Source: Tubulanus polymorphus (taxonomy: Eukaryota > Nemertea > Palaeonemertea > Tubulaniformes > Tubulanidae). From it: a DNA stretch of 64,000 nucleotides. A program made the position numbers and the translations under genes. The first letter of the stretch is position 1. Every line of letters starts with the position of its first letter. Below the pieces are notes generated by a model. That model saw only the letters and a list, made by a program, of their open reading frames with translations, was not told the DNA's origin and did no database searches. The stretch lies in the NCBI RefSeq assembly GCF_964204645.1, contig NC_134029.1, positions 12,268,850-12,332,849 on the forward strand. Reading direction: 5' to 3'. Below, one piece after another: positions 50,998-64,000 of the stretch.

Positions 50998-51690
50998 TAA
51001 TGTATTATTCAACACCCCCTGGTGGCCATATACAAAAGCCAATGACCTTGACACTCAACACAATCAAAGAACACGTTATGAGCTACAATTTTGCAATAGA
51101 TTGTGGTAACTAAATATGCTTAGATATCAATATAATGTGGAAAAACCTTTTTCCACGTACGAATGAATACTGATGACACAAAGATGGCCGCCAATTGCGT
51201 GATAATTGGCTGATCAAAAATACCTATCTCAGGTATTAACGATCCCTATCCATAGAATAGCTACCAAAAATTTGAATGAAAAATGGGAAACCAGTAGGAT
51301 GCTACAGGACTCAGAATTCAGGCCAAAATTGACATTTTTGGGTACAAAAAAGGTCATAGGATGGCCATCTTGAGTCTGATGGACCCAATTTCGCTTATGC
51401 TTATGGACCCATGGGGGATACAAATACATACGATAGATCAAGATAATTGATCAAAGCGTCTTCAAAAATTTTCTTCGAACACTTGAAAAATGTGTAAAAA
51501 GTGCTGATTTTGGCAACCAACAATGGCTGCCAGTCGGCCATCTTGAATCTGACAGGGCCAGTTTTTGGGCTGAAGATGTGTCTAGGGTAGATACATGTGT
51601 AAACCAAATATCAGGACATTACATTGAAGCGTCTTTAAAACTTCCCAAAATAACTGGATTCCGTCTACGGACGAACAGACGCTACTACAG
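50998..51690 (+). mobile_element. R1 repeat, one core unit plus right part
   Basis: Core unit anchor near 51012, right part from GACACAAAGATGGCCGCCAA (51175). It ends with CTGGATTCCGTCTACGGACG near 51675 without the terminal GGGCTAAAAA. It directly follows the preceding R1 copy, which breaks at GCCAGTCAGCCATCTTA. Confidence 0.75.
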
Positions 51691-51699
51691 ACGAACAGG

Positions 51700-51786
51700 C
51701 CTTCTGCAACTTTTAGACCTTCTGCAACTTTGGCCTTCTGCAACTTCAAAATTCAATCCTTCTGCAACTTTGAAAACGTGTTCTAA
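51700..51786 (+). repeat. CCTTCTGCAACTTT short repeat
   Basis: CCTTCTGCAACTT occurs four times within 90 bp at irregular spacing (13-31 bp), just after the R1 end. Confidence 0.75.
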
Positions 51787-52049
51787 CAAATAGGCCCTGT
51801 GTAACTTTGACAAATACATAATATTCAGAATTTCAGCATGCATAGAAGAGTTTACAAGTATATCAAATGCAATCAAATTTCAATAATGAAGCATTGAAAA
51901 ATCAAAGCACTGCTCTTCACTCTGCATGATATAAATTCATTATGATCGAGAATTTGCATTGCTTGAGAAAAAAAAATAGGTTTAGATAAAAAAGGTTAAG
52001 AGACCAAACCGATCCTAATTAATTCAAAAGAATAAACCCGGAAATAAGA

Positions 52050-55000
52050 ATTTGGTAAAAATGTACTGATTTAATATATCAATGGATCAACTAATTATAT
52101 TCTGATACTCAGCTTCCATGAAAAATTTAGTCAAATAAATAATTGAGTCCATAGGGCAAATACCTGATAAATCGTCTTCTGTTTGAAAAAAACAATGTGA
52201 GAAGTTCTAGAAATCGATCGTTTAATTTTGGTTGAAATCGTAGAGCAAATCGTATATTTTATTTGAGGAGTGACTATTTCCATGAACTTTATGACTATGC
52301 TTAGAACAAATGTTTGACCACCTATTTGAAAATACTTATACTCAAAATTATATCAAATTGAATGTAAACTTATCATGTACATGTGGGTAAGTTTCGAACA
52401 GATCAAATATATACATTATCAACGAAATGAGACAGACCTTTTTCCTTTGAATAGAAACAACACCTTACTTCGGAATCTGGTCACTCAATATGAAGAGAAT
52501 TGATTGAACTGTGGAATTTGGACATTATTCGAAAAATTGTATTCCCATATGAAAGTTCCACAGGTCCTTAGATTATTACAGAAACCTCAGTAGAAGACAT
52601 TGATACAAATGAATTGGAATAAAATGAAATAAATTCCGATATTCCAAAAACAATCCTAATTGTAAAGCAGAAATTAAGCAATTTCATGAAGTTGCACAAG
52701 GTCTATGGACAAATTGATTTAATACAAGAAAATTCTATGATTTTTGTGAAGTTAGTTTTCAAGACAAATAATTGAATTCAAAAAAACTTATTACCCTGAT
52801 GAATCATTTTCTTTAGAAACAGTAAAACAATGTCAAAAGTCCTAGAATCCTATTGGTTGATTTTGAATGGAATCATGGGGTAAATCTTATCTTTATGATG
52901 AGTAACTATTTCCACGAACTTGATATAAGCATTGCAACTGACTATACTCAGAACAAATGTTTGACAACCTATCTGGGAATACTTCTACTTCAAATTATAT
53001 CAAATTGAATAAAAATTTATTACGTACTTGTAGGTAAGTTTCGAACAGCTCAAATAGAAGCCAGAACACACATCAGATTCATACGGTTATGTAGACATTT
53101 TTCTTATACATCTTTTAAGACATCGAAATAAGACATATCTTTTTCTATGAATAGATGCAACACCTAATATCAAAATCTGGCCACTCAAAATGAAGAGAAT
53201 TGTTTAAACCCTTCGAGTATGAATATTATTCAGGAAAACTGTATTCCCTTCCCAAAGTTGCACAGGTCCTTGGATAAAAACTAAGTTTTGATTAAGGGTA
53301 ACTCATACCCATACAAATTGTATTGTTAGAGAATCCTTAGTAGAGCATATCTATACAAAAGAATTGCAATGAAATGAAATTAATTCCGAAATTCAATAAC
53401 AATTCTTATTGTAAAGCCTTCAGAAATTAAGCAATTTCATAAAGTTGCACAAGGTCTATGGACAAATTGATTTTATACAAGAAAATTCTATGATTTAAGT
53501 GAAGTTAGTTTTAAAGACAAATAACTAAATTCAAAACAACTTATTACCCTGATGAATCATTTTCATTAGAAAGAGTAAAACAATGTCAAAAGTTCTAGAA
53601 TCCTATTGGTTGATTTTGATTGAAATCATGGGGTAAATCTTATCTTTATGACGAGTAACTATTTCCACGAACTTGATATAAGCATTGCAACTGACTATAC
53701 TCAGAACAAATGTTTGACAACCTATCTGGGAATACTTCTACTTCAAATTATATCAAATTGAATTACAATCTATTGCGTACCTGTAGGTAAGTTTCGAACA
53801 GATCAAATAGAAGCCAGAAAACGCATAAGAATCATACGCTTATGTAGAAATTATTCTTATAAATCTTTTAAGACATCGAAATAAGACATATCTTTTTCTA
53901 TGAATAGATGCAACACCTAATATCAAAATCTGGCCACTCAATATGAAGAGAATTGTTTGAACTGTTCGAGTTTGAATATTATTCAGGAAAACTGTATTCC
54001 CTTCCCAAAGTTGCACAGGTCCTCGGATAAAAACTAAGTTTTGATTAAGGGTAACTCATACCCTTACAAATTGTATTGTTAGAGATACCTTAGTAGGGGA
54101 TTGATACAAAAGAATTGCAATAAAATGTAATTAATGCCGATATTTTCAAAACAATCCTCAGAAATTAAGCAATTTCATAAAGTTGCACAAGGTCTATGGA
54201 CAAATTGATTTCATACAAGAAAATTCTATGATTTTAGTAAAGTTAGTTTTAAAGACAAATAACTAAATTCAAAACAACTTATTACCCTGATGAATGATTT
54301 TCGTTAGAAAGAGTAAAACAATGTCAAAAGTTCTAGAATCCTATTGGTTGATTTTGATTGAAATCATGGGGTAAATTTTATCTTTTATATAACGAGTGAC
54401 TGTTTCCACGAACTTGATATAAGCATTGCAACAGACTATACTCAGAACAAATGTTTGACCACCTATCTGGGAATACTTCTACTTCAAATTATATCAAATT
54501 GAATTAAAATTTATTACGTACCTGTAGGTAAGTTTCAAACAGATCAAATAGAAGCCAGAAAACGCATGAGATTCATACGGTTATGTAGAAATTTTTCTTA
54601 TACATCTTTTAAGACATCGAAATAAGACATATCTTTTTCTATGAATAGGTGCAACACCTAATATCAAAACCTGGCCACTCAATATGAAGAGAATTGTTTG
54701 AACCGTTTGAGTTAGTAGATTATTCAGGAAAACTGTATTCCCGCCCGAAAGTTGCACAGGTCCTTGGATAAAAAATAAGTTTTGATTAAGGTTAACTCAT
54801 ACCCATACAAATTGTATTGTTAGCGATACCTTAATAGAGCATATCTATACAAAAGAATTGCAATAAAATGAAATAAATTCCGAAATTCAATAACAATCCT
54901 AATTGTAAAGCCCTCAGAAATTAAGCAATTTCATAAAGTTGCACAAGGTCTATGGACAAATTGATTTAATACAAGAAAATTCTATGATTTTAGTGAAGTT

Positions 55001-58000
55001 AGTTTTAAAGACAAATAACTAAATTCAAAACAACTTATTACCCTGATGAATCATTTTCATTAGAAAGAGTAAAACAATGTCAAAAGTTCTAGAATCCTAT
55101 TGGTTGATTTTGATTGAAATCATGGGGTAAATTTTATCTTTATGACGAGTGACTTGTTTCCACGAACTTGTTTAAACCATTGCAAGTGACTATACTCAGA
55201 ACAAATGTTTGACCACCTATCTGGGAATACTTCTACTTCAAATTATATCAAATTGAATTATAGCTTATTACTTACCTGTAGGTAAGTTTCGAACAGATCT
55301 AACAGAAGCCAGAAAACGCATAAGATTCATACGGTTATGTAGAAATTTTTCTCATACATCGTTTAAGACAACGAAATAAGACATATCTTTTTCTATGAAT
55401 AGGTGCAAATCCTTATATCAAAACCTGGCCACTCAATATGAAGAGAATTGTTTGAACCGTTCGAGTTTGTACATTATTCAGGAAAACTGTATTCCCTTCC
55501 CAAAGTTGCACAGGTCCTCGGATAAAAACTAAGTTTTGATTAAGGGTAACTCATACCCATACAAATTGTATTGTTAGAGATACCTTAGTAGGGGATATTG
55601 ATACAAAAGAATTGCAATAAAAAAAAATTAATGCCGATATTTTCACAACAATCCTCAGAAATTAAGCAATTTCATAAAGTTGCACAAGGTCTATGGACAA
55701 ATTGATTTAATACAAGAAAATTCTATGATTTTAGTGAAGTTAGTGTTAAAGACAAATAACTAAATTCAAAACAACTTATTACCCTGATGAATGATTTTCA
55801 TTAGAAAGAGTAAAACAATGTCAAAAGTTCTAGAATCCTATTGGTTGATTTTGATTGAAATCATGGGGTAAATTTTATCTTTATGACGGGTGACTTGTTT
55901 CCACGAACTTGTTTAAAGCATTGCAAGTGACTATACTCAGAACAAATGTTTGACCACCTATCTGGGAATACTTCTACTTCAAATTATATCAAATTGAATT
56001 ATAGCTTATTACTTACCTGTAGATAAGTTTTGAACAGATCAAATAGAAGCCAGAAAACGCATAAGATTCATACGGTTGTGTAGAAATTTTTCTCATACAT
56101 CGTTCAAGACAACGAAATAAGACATATCTTTTTCTATGAATAGGTGCAAACTCTTGTATCAAAACCTGGCCACCCAATATGAAGAGAATTGTTTGAACCG
56201 TTCGAGTTTGTACATTATTCAGGAAAACTGTATTCCCGCCCGAAAGATGCACAGCTCCTTGGATAAAAAATAAGTTTTGATTAAGGGTAACTCATACCCA
56301 TACAAATTGTATTGTTAGAGAAACCTTAGTAGAGCATATCTATACAAAAGAATTGCAATAAAATGAAATTAATTCCGAAATTCAATAACAATACTTATTG
56401 TAAAGCCCTCAGAAATTAAGCAATTTCATAAAGTTGCACAAGGTCTATGGACAAATTGATTTAATACAAGAAAATTTATGATTTTAGTAAAGTTAGTTTT
56501 ATAGACAAATAACTAAATTTAAAACAACTTATTACCCTGATGAATCATTTTCGTTAGAAAGAGTAAAACAATGTCAAAAGTTCTAGAATCCTATTGGTTG
56601 ATTTTGATTGAAATCATGGGGTAAATTCTATCTTTTATATGACGAGTGACTGTTTCCACGAACTTGATATAAGCATTGCAACTGACTATACTCAGAACAA
56701 ATGTTTGACCACCTATCTGGGAATACTTCTACTTCAAATTATATCAAATTGAATTACAATTTATTGCGTACCTGTAGGTAAGTTTCGAACAGATCAAATA
56801 GAAGCCAGAAAACACATGAGATTCATACGGTTATGTAGAAATTTTTCTTATACATCTTTTAAGACAACGAAATAAGACATATCTTTGTCTATGAATAGGT
56901 GCAACACCTAATATCAAAACCTGGCCACTCAATATGAAGAGAATTGTTTGAACCGTTCGAGTTAGTAGATTATTCAGGAAAACTGTATTCCCGCCCGAAA
57001 GTTGCACAGGTCCTTGGATAAAAAATAAGTTTTGATTAAGGTTAACTCATACCCATACAAATTGTATTGTTAGCGATACCTTAGTAGAGCATATCTATAC
57101 AAAAGAATTGCAATAAAATGAAATAAATTCCGAAATTCAATAACAATCCTAATTGTAAAGCCCTCAGAAATTAAGCAATTTCATAAAGTTGCACAAGGTC
57201 TATGGACAAAATGATTTCATACAAGAAAATTCTATGATTTAAGTGAAGTTAGTTTTAAAGACAAATAACTAAATTCAAAACAACTTATTACCCTGATGAA
57301 TCATTTTCGTTAGAAAGAGTAAAACAATGTCAAAAGTTCTAGAATCCTATTGGTTGATTTTGATTGAAATCATGGGGTAAATCTTTATTTTTTATATGAT
57401 GAGTAACTATTTCCACGAACTTGATATAAGCATTGCAACTGACTATACTCAGAACAAATGTTTTACCACCTATCTGGGAATACTTCTACTTCAAATTATA
57501 TCAAATTGAATTAAAATTTATTGCGTACCTGTAGGTAAGTTTCGAACAGATCAAATAGAAGCCAGAAAACGCATAAGATTCATACGGTTATGTAGAAATT
57601 TTTCTTATACATCTTTTGAGATATCGAAATAAGACATATCTTTTGCTATGAATAGATGCAACACCTAATATCAAAATCTGGCCACTCAACATGAAGAGAA
57701 TTGTTTGAACCGTTCGAGTTAGTAGATTATTCAGGAAAACTGTATTCCCGCCCGAAAGTTGCACAGGTCCTTGGATAAAAAATAAGTTTTGATTAAGGTT
57801 AACTCATACCCATACAAATTGTATTGTTAGTGATACCTTAGTAGAGCATATCTATACAAAAGAATTGCAATAAAATGAAATTAATTCCGAAATTCAATAA
57901 CAATCCTTATAGTAAAGCCCTCAGAAATTAAGCAATTTCATAAAGTTGCACAAGGTCTATGGACAAAATGATTTCATACAAGAAAATTCTATGATTTAAG

Positions 58001-61000
58001 TGAAGTTAGTTTTAAAGACAAATAAATAAATTGAAAACAACTTATTACCCTGATGAATGATTTTCGTTAGAAAGAGTAAAACAATGTAAAAAGTTCTAGA
58101 ATCCTATTGGTTGATTTTGATTGAAATCATGGGGTAAATTTTATCTTTATGACGAGTGACTTGATTCCACGAACTTGTTTAAAGCATTGCAAGTGACTAT
58201 ACTCAGAACAAATGTTTGACCACCTATCTGGGAATACTTCTACTTCAAATTATATCAAATTGAATTATAGCTTATTACTAACCTGTAGGTAAGTTTCGAA
58301 TAGATCAAATAGAAGCCAGAAAACGCATAAGATTCATACGGTTATGTAGAAATTTTTCTCATACATCGTTTAAGACAACGAAATAAGACATATCTTTTTC
58401 TATGAATAGGTGCAAACCCTTATATCAAAACCTGGCCCTTCAATATGAAGAGAATTGTTTGAACCGTTCGAGTTTGTACATTATTCAGGAAAACTGTATT
58501 CCCGCCCGAAAGATGCACAGGTCCTTGGATAAAAAATAAGTTTTGATTAAGGGAAACTCATACCCATACAAATAGTATTGTTAGAGAATCCTTAGTAGAG
58601 CATATCTATACAAAAGAATTGTAATAAAATGAAATTAATTCCGAAATTCAATAACAATTCTTATTGTAAAGCCCTCAGAAATTAAGCAATTTCATAAAGT
58701 TGCACAAGGTCTATGGACAAATTGATTTTATACAAGAAAATTCTATGATTTTAGTGAAGTTAGTTTTAAAGACAAATTATTTAAAAACAACTTATTACTC
58801 TGATGAATCATTTTCGTTAGAAAGAGTAAAACAATGTCAAAAGTTCTAGAATCCTATTGGTTGATTTTGATTGAAATCATGGGGTAAATTTTATCTTTTA
58901 TATGACGAGTGACTGTTTCCACGAACTTGATATAAGCATTGCAACAGACTATACTCAGAACAAATGTTTGACCACCTATCTGGGAATACTTCTACTTCAA
59001 ATTATATCAAATTGAATTACAATTTATTGCGTACCTGTAGGTAAGTTTCGAACAGATCAAATAGAAGCCAGAAAACGCATGAGATTCATACGGTTATGTA
59101 GAAATTTTTCTTATACATCTTTTAAGACATCGAAATAAGGCATATCTTTGTCTATGAATAGGTGCAACACCTAATATCAAAACCTGGCCACTCAATATGA
59201 AGAGAATTGTTTGAACCGTTCGAGTTAGTAGATTATTCAGGAAAACTGTATTCCCGCCCGAAAGTTGCACAGGTCCTTGGATAAAAAATAAGTTTTGATT
59301 AAGGTTAACTCATACCCATACAAATTGTATCGTTAGCGATACCTTAGTAGAGCATATCTATACAACAAAAGAATTGCAATAAAATGAAATTAATTCCGAA
59401 ATTCAATAACAATTCTTATTGTAAAGCCCTCAGAAATTAAGCAATTTCATAAAGTTGCACAAGGTCTATGGACAAATTGATTTTATACAAGAAAATTCTA
59501 TGATTTTAGTGAAGTTAGTTTTAAAGTCAAATAACTAAATTCAAAACAACTTATTACCCTGATGAATGATTTTCGTCAGAAAGAGTAAAACAATGTCAAA
59601 AGTTCTAGAATCCTATTGGTTGATTTTGATTGAAATAGTGGGGTAAATCTTTATTTTCTATATGATGAGTAACTATTTCCACGAACTTGATATAAGCATT
59701 GCAACTGACTATACTCAGAACAAATGTTTTACCACCTATCTGGGGATACTTCTACTTCAAATTATATCAAATTGAATTACAATTTATTGCGTACCTGTAG
59801 GTAAGTTTCGAACAGATCAAATAGAAGCCAGAAAACGCATAAGATTCATACGGTTATGTAGAAATTTTTCTTATACATCTTTTGAGATATCGAAATAAGA
59901 CATATCTTTTTCTATGAATAGATGCAACACCTAATATCAAAATCTGGCCACTCAATATGAAGAGAATTGTTTGAACCGTTTGGGTTAGTAGATTATTCAG
60001 GAAAACTGTATTCCCGCCCGAAAGTTGCACAGGTCCTTGGATAAAAAATAAGTTTTGATTAAGGGTAACTCATACCCATACAAATTGTATTGTTAGAGAA
60101 ACCTTAGTAGAGCATATCTATACAAAAGAATTGCAATAAAATGAAATTAATTCCGAAATTCAATAACAATCCTAATTGTAAAGCCCTCAGAAATTAAGCA
60201 ATTTCATAAAGTTGCACAAGGTCTATGGACAAATTGATTTAATACAAGAAAATTCTATGATTTTAGTGAAGTTAGTTTTAAAGACAAATAACTAAATTCA
60301 AAACAACTTATTACCCTGATGAATGATTTTCATTAGAAAGAGTAAAACAATGTCATAAGTTCTAGAATCCTATTGGTTGATTTTGATTGAAATCATGGGG
60401 TAAATCTTATCTTTATGACGAGTGACTGTTTCCACGAACTTGATATAAGCATTGCAACTGACTATACTCAGAACAAATGTTTGACCACCTATCTGGGAAT
60501 ACTTCGACTTCAAATTATATCAAATTGAATTAAAATTTATTGCGTACCTGTAGGTAAGTTTCGAACAGATCAAATAGAAGCCAGAAAACGCATAAGAATC
60601 ATACGGTTATGTAGAAATTTTTCTTATAAATCTTTTAAGACATCGAAATAAGACATATCTTTTTCTATGAATAGATGCAACACCTAATATCAAAATCTGG
60701 CCACTCAATATGAAGAGAATTGTTTGAACTGTTCGAGTTTGAATATTATTCAGGAAAACTGTATTCCCTTCCCAAAGTTGCACAAGTCCTCGGATAAAAA
60801 CTAAGTTTTGATTAAGGGTAACTCATACCCATACAAATTGTATTATTAGAGATACCTTAGTAGGGGATATTGATACAAAAGAATTGCAATAAAATGAAAT
60901 TAATGCCGATATTTTCATAACAATCCTCAGAAATTAAGCAATTTCATAAAGTTGCACAAGGTCTATGGACAAATTGATTTCATACAAGAAAATTTATGAT

Positions 61001-64000
61001 TTTAGTAAAGTTAGTTTTATAGACAAATAACTAAATTCAAAACAACTTATTACCCTGATGAATCATTTTCGTTAGAAAGAGTAAAACAATGTCAAAAGTT
61101 CTAGAATCCTATTGGTTGATTTTGATTGAAATCATGGGGTAAATTCTATCTTTTATATGACGAGTGACTGTTTCCACGAACTTGATATAAGCATTGCAAC
61201 AGACTATACTCAGAACAAATGTTTGACCACCTATCTGGGAATACTTCTACTTCAAATTATATCAAATTGAATTAAAATTTATTGCGTACCTGTAGGTAAG
61301 TTTCGAACAGATCAAACAGAAGCCAGAAAACGCATGAGATTCATACGGTTATGTAGAAATTTTTCTTATACATCTTTTAAGACATCGAAATAAGATATAT
61401 CTTTGTCTATGAATAGGTGCAACACCTAATATCAAAACCTGGCCACTCAATATGAAGAGAATTGTTTGAAGCGTTCGAGTTAGTAGATTATTCAGGAAAA
61501 CTGTATTCCCGCCCGAAAGTTGCACAGGTCCTTGGATAAAAAATAAGTTTTGATTAAGGTAAACTCATACCCATACAAATTGTATTGTTAGCGATACCTT
61601 AGTAGAGCATATCTATACAACAAAAGAATTGCAATAAAATGAAATTAATTCCGAAATTCAATAACAATCCTAATTGTAAAGCCCTCAGAAATTAAGCAAT
61701 TTCATAAAGTTGCACAAGGTCTATGGACAAAATGATTTCATACAAGAAAATTCTATGATTTAAGTGAAGTTAGTTTTAAAGACAAATAACTAAATTCAAA
61801 ACAACTTATTACCCTGATGAATGATTTTCGTCAGAAAGAGTAAAACAATGTCAAAAGTTCTAGAATCCTATTGGTTGATTTTGATTGAAATCATGGGGTA
61901 AATCTTTATTTTCTATATGATGAGTAACTATTTCCACGAACTTGATATAAGCATTGCAACTGACTATACTCAGAACAAATGTTTTACCACCTATCTGGGA
62001 ATACTTCTACTTCAAATTATATCAAATTGAATTACAATTTATTGCGTACCTGTAGGTAAGTTTCGAACAGATCAAATAGAAGCCAGAAAACGCATAAGAA
62101 TCATACGGTTATGTAGAAATTATTCTTATAAATCTTTTAAGACATCGAAATAAGACATATCTTTTTCTATGAATAGATGCAACACCTAATATCAAAATCT
62201 GGCCACTCAATATGAAGAGAATTGTTTGAACTGTTCGAGTTTGAATATTATTCAGGAAAACTGTATTCCCTTCCCAAAGTTGCACAAGTCCTCAGATAAA
62301 AACTAAGTTTTGATTAAGGGTAACTCATACCCATACAAATTGTATTGTTAGAGATACCTTAGTAGGGGATATTGATACAAAAGAATTGCAATAAAATGAA
62401 ATTAATGCCGATATTTTCATAACAATCCTCAGAAATTAAGCAATTTCATAAAGTTGCACAAGGTCTATGGACAAATTGATTTCATACAAGAAAATTTATG
62501 ATTTTAGTAAAGTTAGTTTTATAGACAAATAACTAAATTCAAAACAACTTATTACCCTGATGAATCATTTTCGTTAGAAAGAGTAAAACAGTGTCAAAAG
62601 TTCTAGAATCCTATTGGTTGATTTTGATTGAAATCGTGGGGTAAATTCTATCTTTTATATGACGAGTGACTGTTTCCACGAACTTGATATAAGCATTGCA
62701 ACAGACTATTCTCAGAACAAATGTTTGACCACCTATCTGGGAATACTTCTACTTCAAATTATATGAAATTGAATTAAAATTTATTACATACCTGTAGGTA
62801 AGTTTCGAACAGATCAAATAGAAGCCAGAAAACGCATGAGATTCATACGGTTATGTAGAAATTTTTCTTATACATCTTTTAAGACATCGAAATAAGACAT
62901 ATCTTTGTCTATGAATAGGTGCAACACCTAATATCAAAACCTGGCCACTCAATATGAAGAGAATTGTTTGAACCGTTCGAGTTAGTAGATTATTCAGGAA
63001 AACTGTATTCCCGCCCGAAAGTTGCACAGGTCCTTGGATAAAAAATAAGTTTTGATTAAGGTAAACTCATACCCATACAAATTGTATTGTTAGCGATACC
63101 TTAGTAGAGCATATCTATACAAAAGAATTGCAATAAAATGAAATTAATTCCGAAATTCAATAACAATCCTTATTGTAAAGCCCTCAGAAATTAAGCAATT
63201 TCATAAAGTTGCACAAGGTCTATGGACAAAATGATTTCATACAAGAAAATTCTATGATTTAAGTGAAGTTAGTTTTAAAGACAAATAACTAAATTCAAAA
63301 CAACTTATTACCCTGATGAATGATTTTCGTTAGAAAGAGTAAAACAATGTCAAAAGTTCTAGAATCCTATTGGTTGATTTTGATTGAAATCATGGGGTAA
63401 ATTTTATCTTCATGACGAGTGACTTGTTTCCACGAACTTGTTCAAAGCATTGCAAGTGACTATACTCAGAACAAATGTTTGACCACCTATCTGGGAATAC
63501 TTCTACTTCAAATTATATCAAATTGAATTATAGCTTATTACTTACCTGTAGGTAAGTTTCGAACAGATCAAATAGAAGCCAGAAAACGCATAAGATTCAT
63601 ACGGTTATGTAGAAATTTTTCTCATACATCGTTTAAGACAACGAAATAAGACATATCTTTTTCTATGAATAGGTGCAAACCCTTATATCAAAACCTGGCC
63701 ACTCAATATGAAGAGAATTGTTTGAACCGTTCGAGTTTGTACATTATTCAGGAAAACTGTATTCCCGCCCGAAAGGTGCACAGGTCGTTGGATAAAAAAT
63801 AAGTTTTGATTAAGGGTAACTCATACCCATACAAATTGTATTGTTAGAGAATCTTTAGTAGAGCATATCTATACAAAAGAATTGCAATAAAATGAAATTA
63901 ATTCCGAAATTCAATAACAATCCTAATTGTAAAGCCCTCAGAAATTAAGCAATTTCATAATAAAGTTGCACAAGGTCTATGGACAAATTGATTTAATACA
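52050..64000 (+). repeat. ~755-bp satellite DNA array, at least 15 units, open at the window end
   Basis: The anchor GTTGCACAAGGTCTATGGAC occurs at 52691, 53444, 54182, 54938, 55679, 56433, 57188, 57944, 58699, 59454, 60211, 60951, 61709, 62453, 63208 and 63965. Spacings cluster at 753-758 and 738-744. The shorter form lacks about 14 bp around AATTGTAAAGCCC and reads ATGCCGATATTTTC in place of ATTCCGAAATTC. All units are head to tail. The first, at 52.05-52.7 kb, is strongly diverged, as expected at an array edge. Each unit also holds a related phrase GTTGCACAGGTCCTTGGATA, hinting at an ancient internal duplication. No coding potential. It resembles centromeric or heterochromatic satellite. 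Confidence 0.95.

Noticed and set aside
51229-51607. ORFs such as 51229-51441 and 50833-51054 sharing peptides with 5224-5511 and 16939-17124
   Set aside because: Shared only because they read the same R1 repeat; frames are broken differently in each copy.
56013-56252. 79-codon ORF in the satellite
   Set aside because: Occurs in only one unit of the array and is broken in the others.

Overview
This window looks like non-coding-rich chromosomal DNA from an invertebrate animal, probably marine. The evidence is AT-rich sequence, spliced exons with GT-AG introns, very diverse transposons (LINE, BEL/Pao, Gypsy, hAT, MULE, Harbinger-like and mariner-like elements), minisatellites and a long satellite array. 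I cannot place the species. One repeat family resembles the Helitron-related 'pearl' type elements known from bivalves, but that is only a hint.

The one well-supported host gene is on the minus strand and was recovered by reading short exons rather than long ORFs. It is a UBE2Q-type ubiquitin-conjugating enzyme. Six exons (35280-35369, 32315-32399, 18161-18221, 17989-18079, 13374-13481, 6383-6545) join in phase into 199 codons covering most of the UBC fold, including the catalytic cysteine. The N-terminal exons were not found and may lie above 35.4 kb or outside the window. The last few C-terminal codons were not found either.

Layout. 0.7-5.5 kb: copies of an interspersed repeat (called R1 here) with ~154-bp tandem core units, split by a 31-bp minisatellite. 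6.4-13.5 kb: UBE2Q 3' exons, with nested MITEs and a broken LINE in the intron. 13.9-14.5 kb: telomere-like tract and an 83-bp repeat. 16.1-19.0 kb: R1 copies and two UBE2Q exons. 19.1-27.4 kb: decayed BEL/Pao retrotransposon split by foreign sequence. 27.8-30.3 kb: Harbinger-like MITE, a duplicated segment, and an exon resembling a Ulp1-type protease on the plus strand. 32.3-35.4 kb: UBE2Q exons. 38.8-42.0 kb: hAT transposase pseudogene (minus). 42.2-42.7 kb: mariner-like MITE. 43.3-46.8 kb: Gypsy retrotransposon remnant (plus). 47.5-51.7 kb: R1 copies interrupted by a TIR element, itself interrupted by a 1.5-kb MULE with 9-bp target duplications. About 52.0-64.0 kb: head-to-tail ~755-bp satellite running off the window end.

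Nothing here works together as an operon or pathway. The window is an intron-rich host gene heavily colonised by mobile DNA, next to satellite heterochromatin. I found no new multi-gene system. The most novel items are the nested MULE with a small spliced ORF, the R1 repeat family and the satellite.
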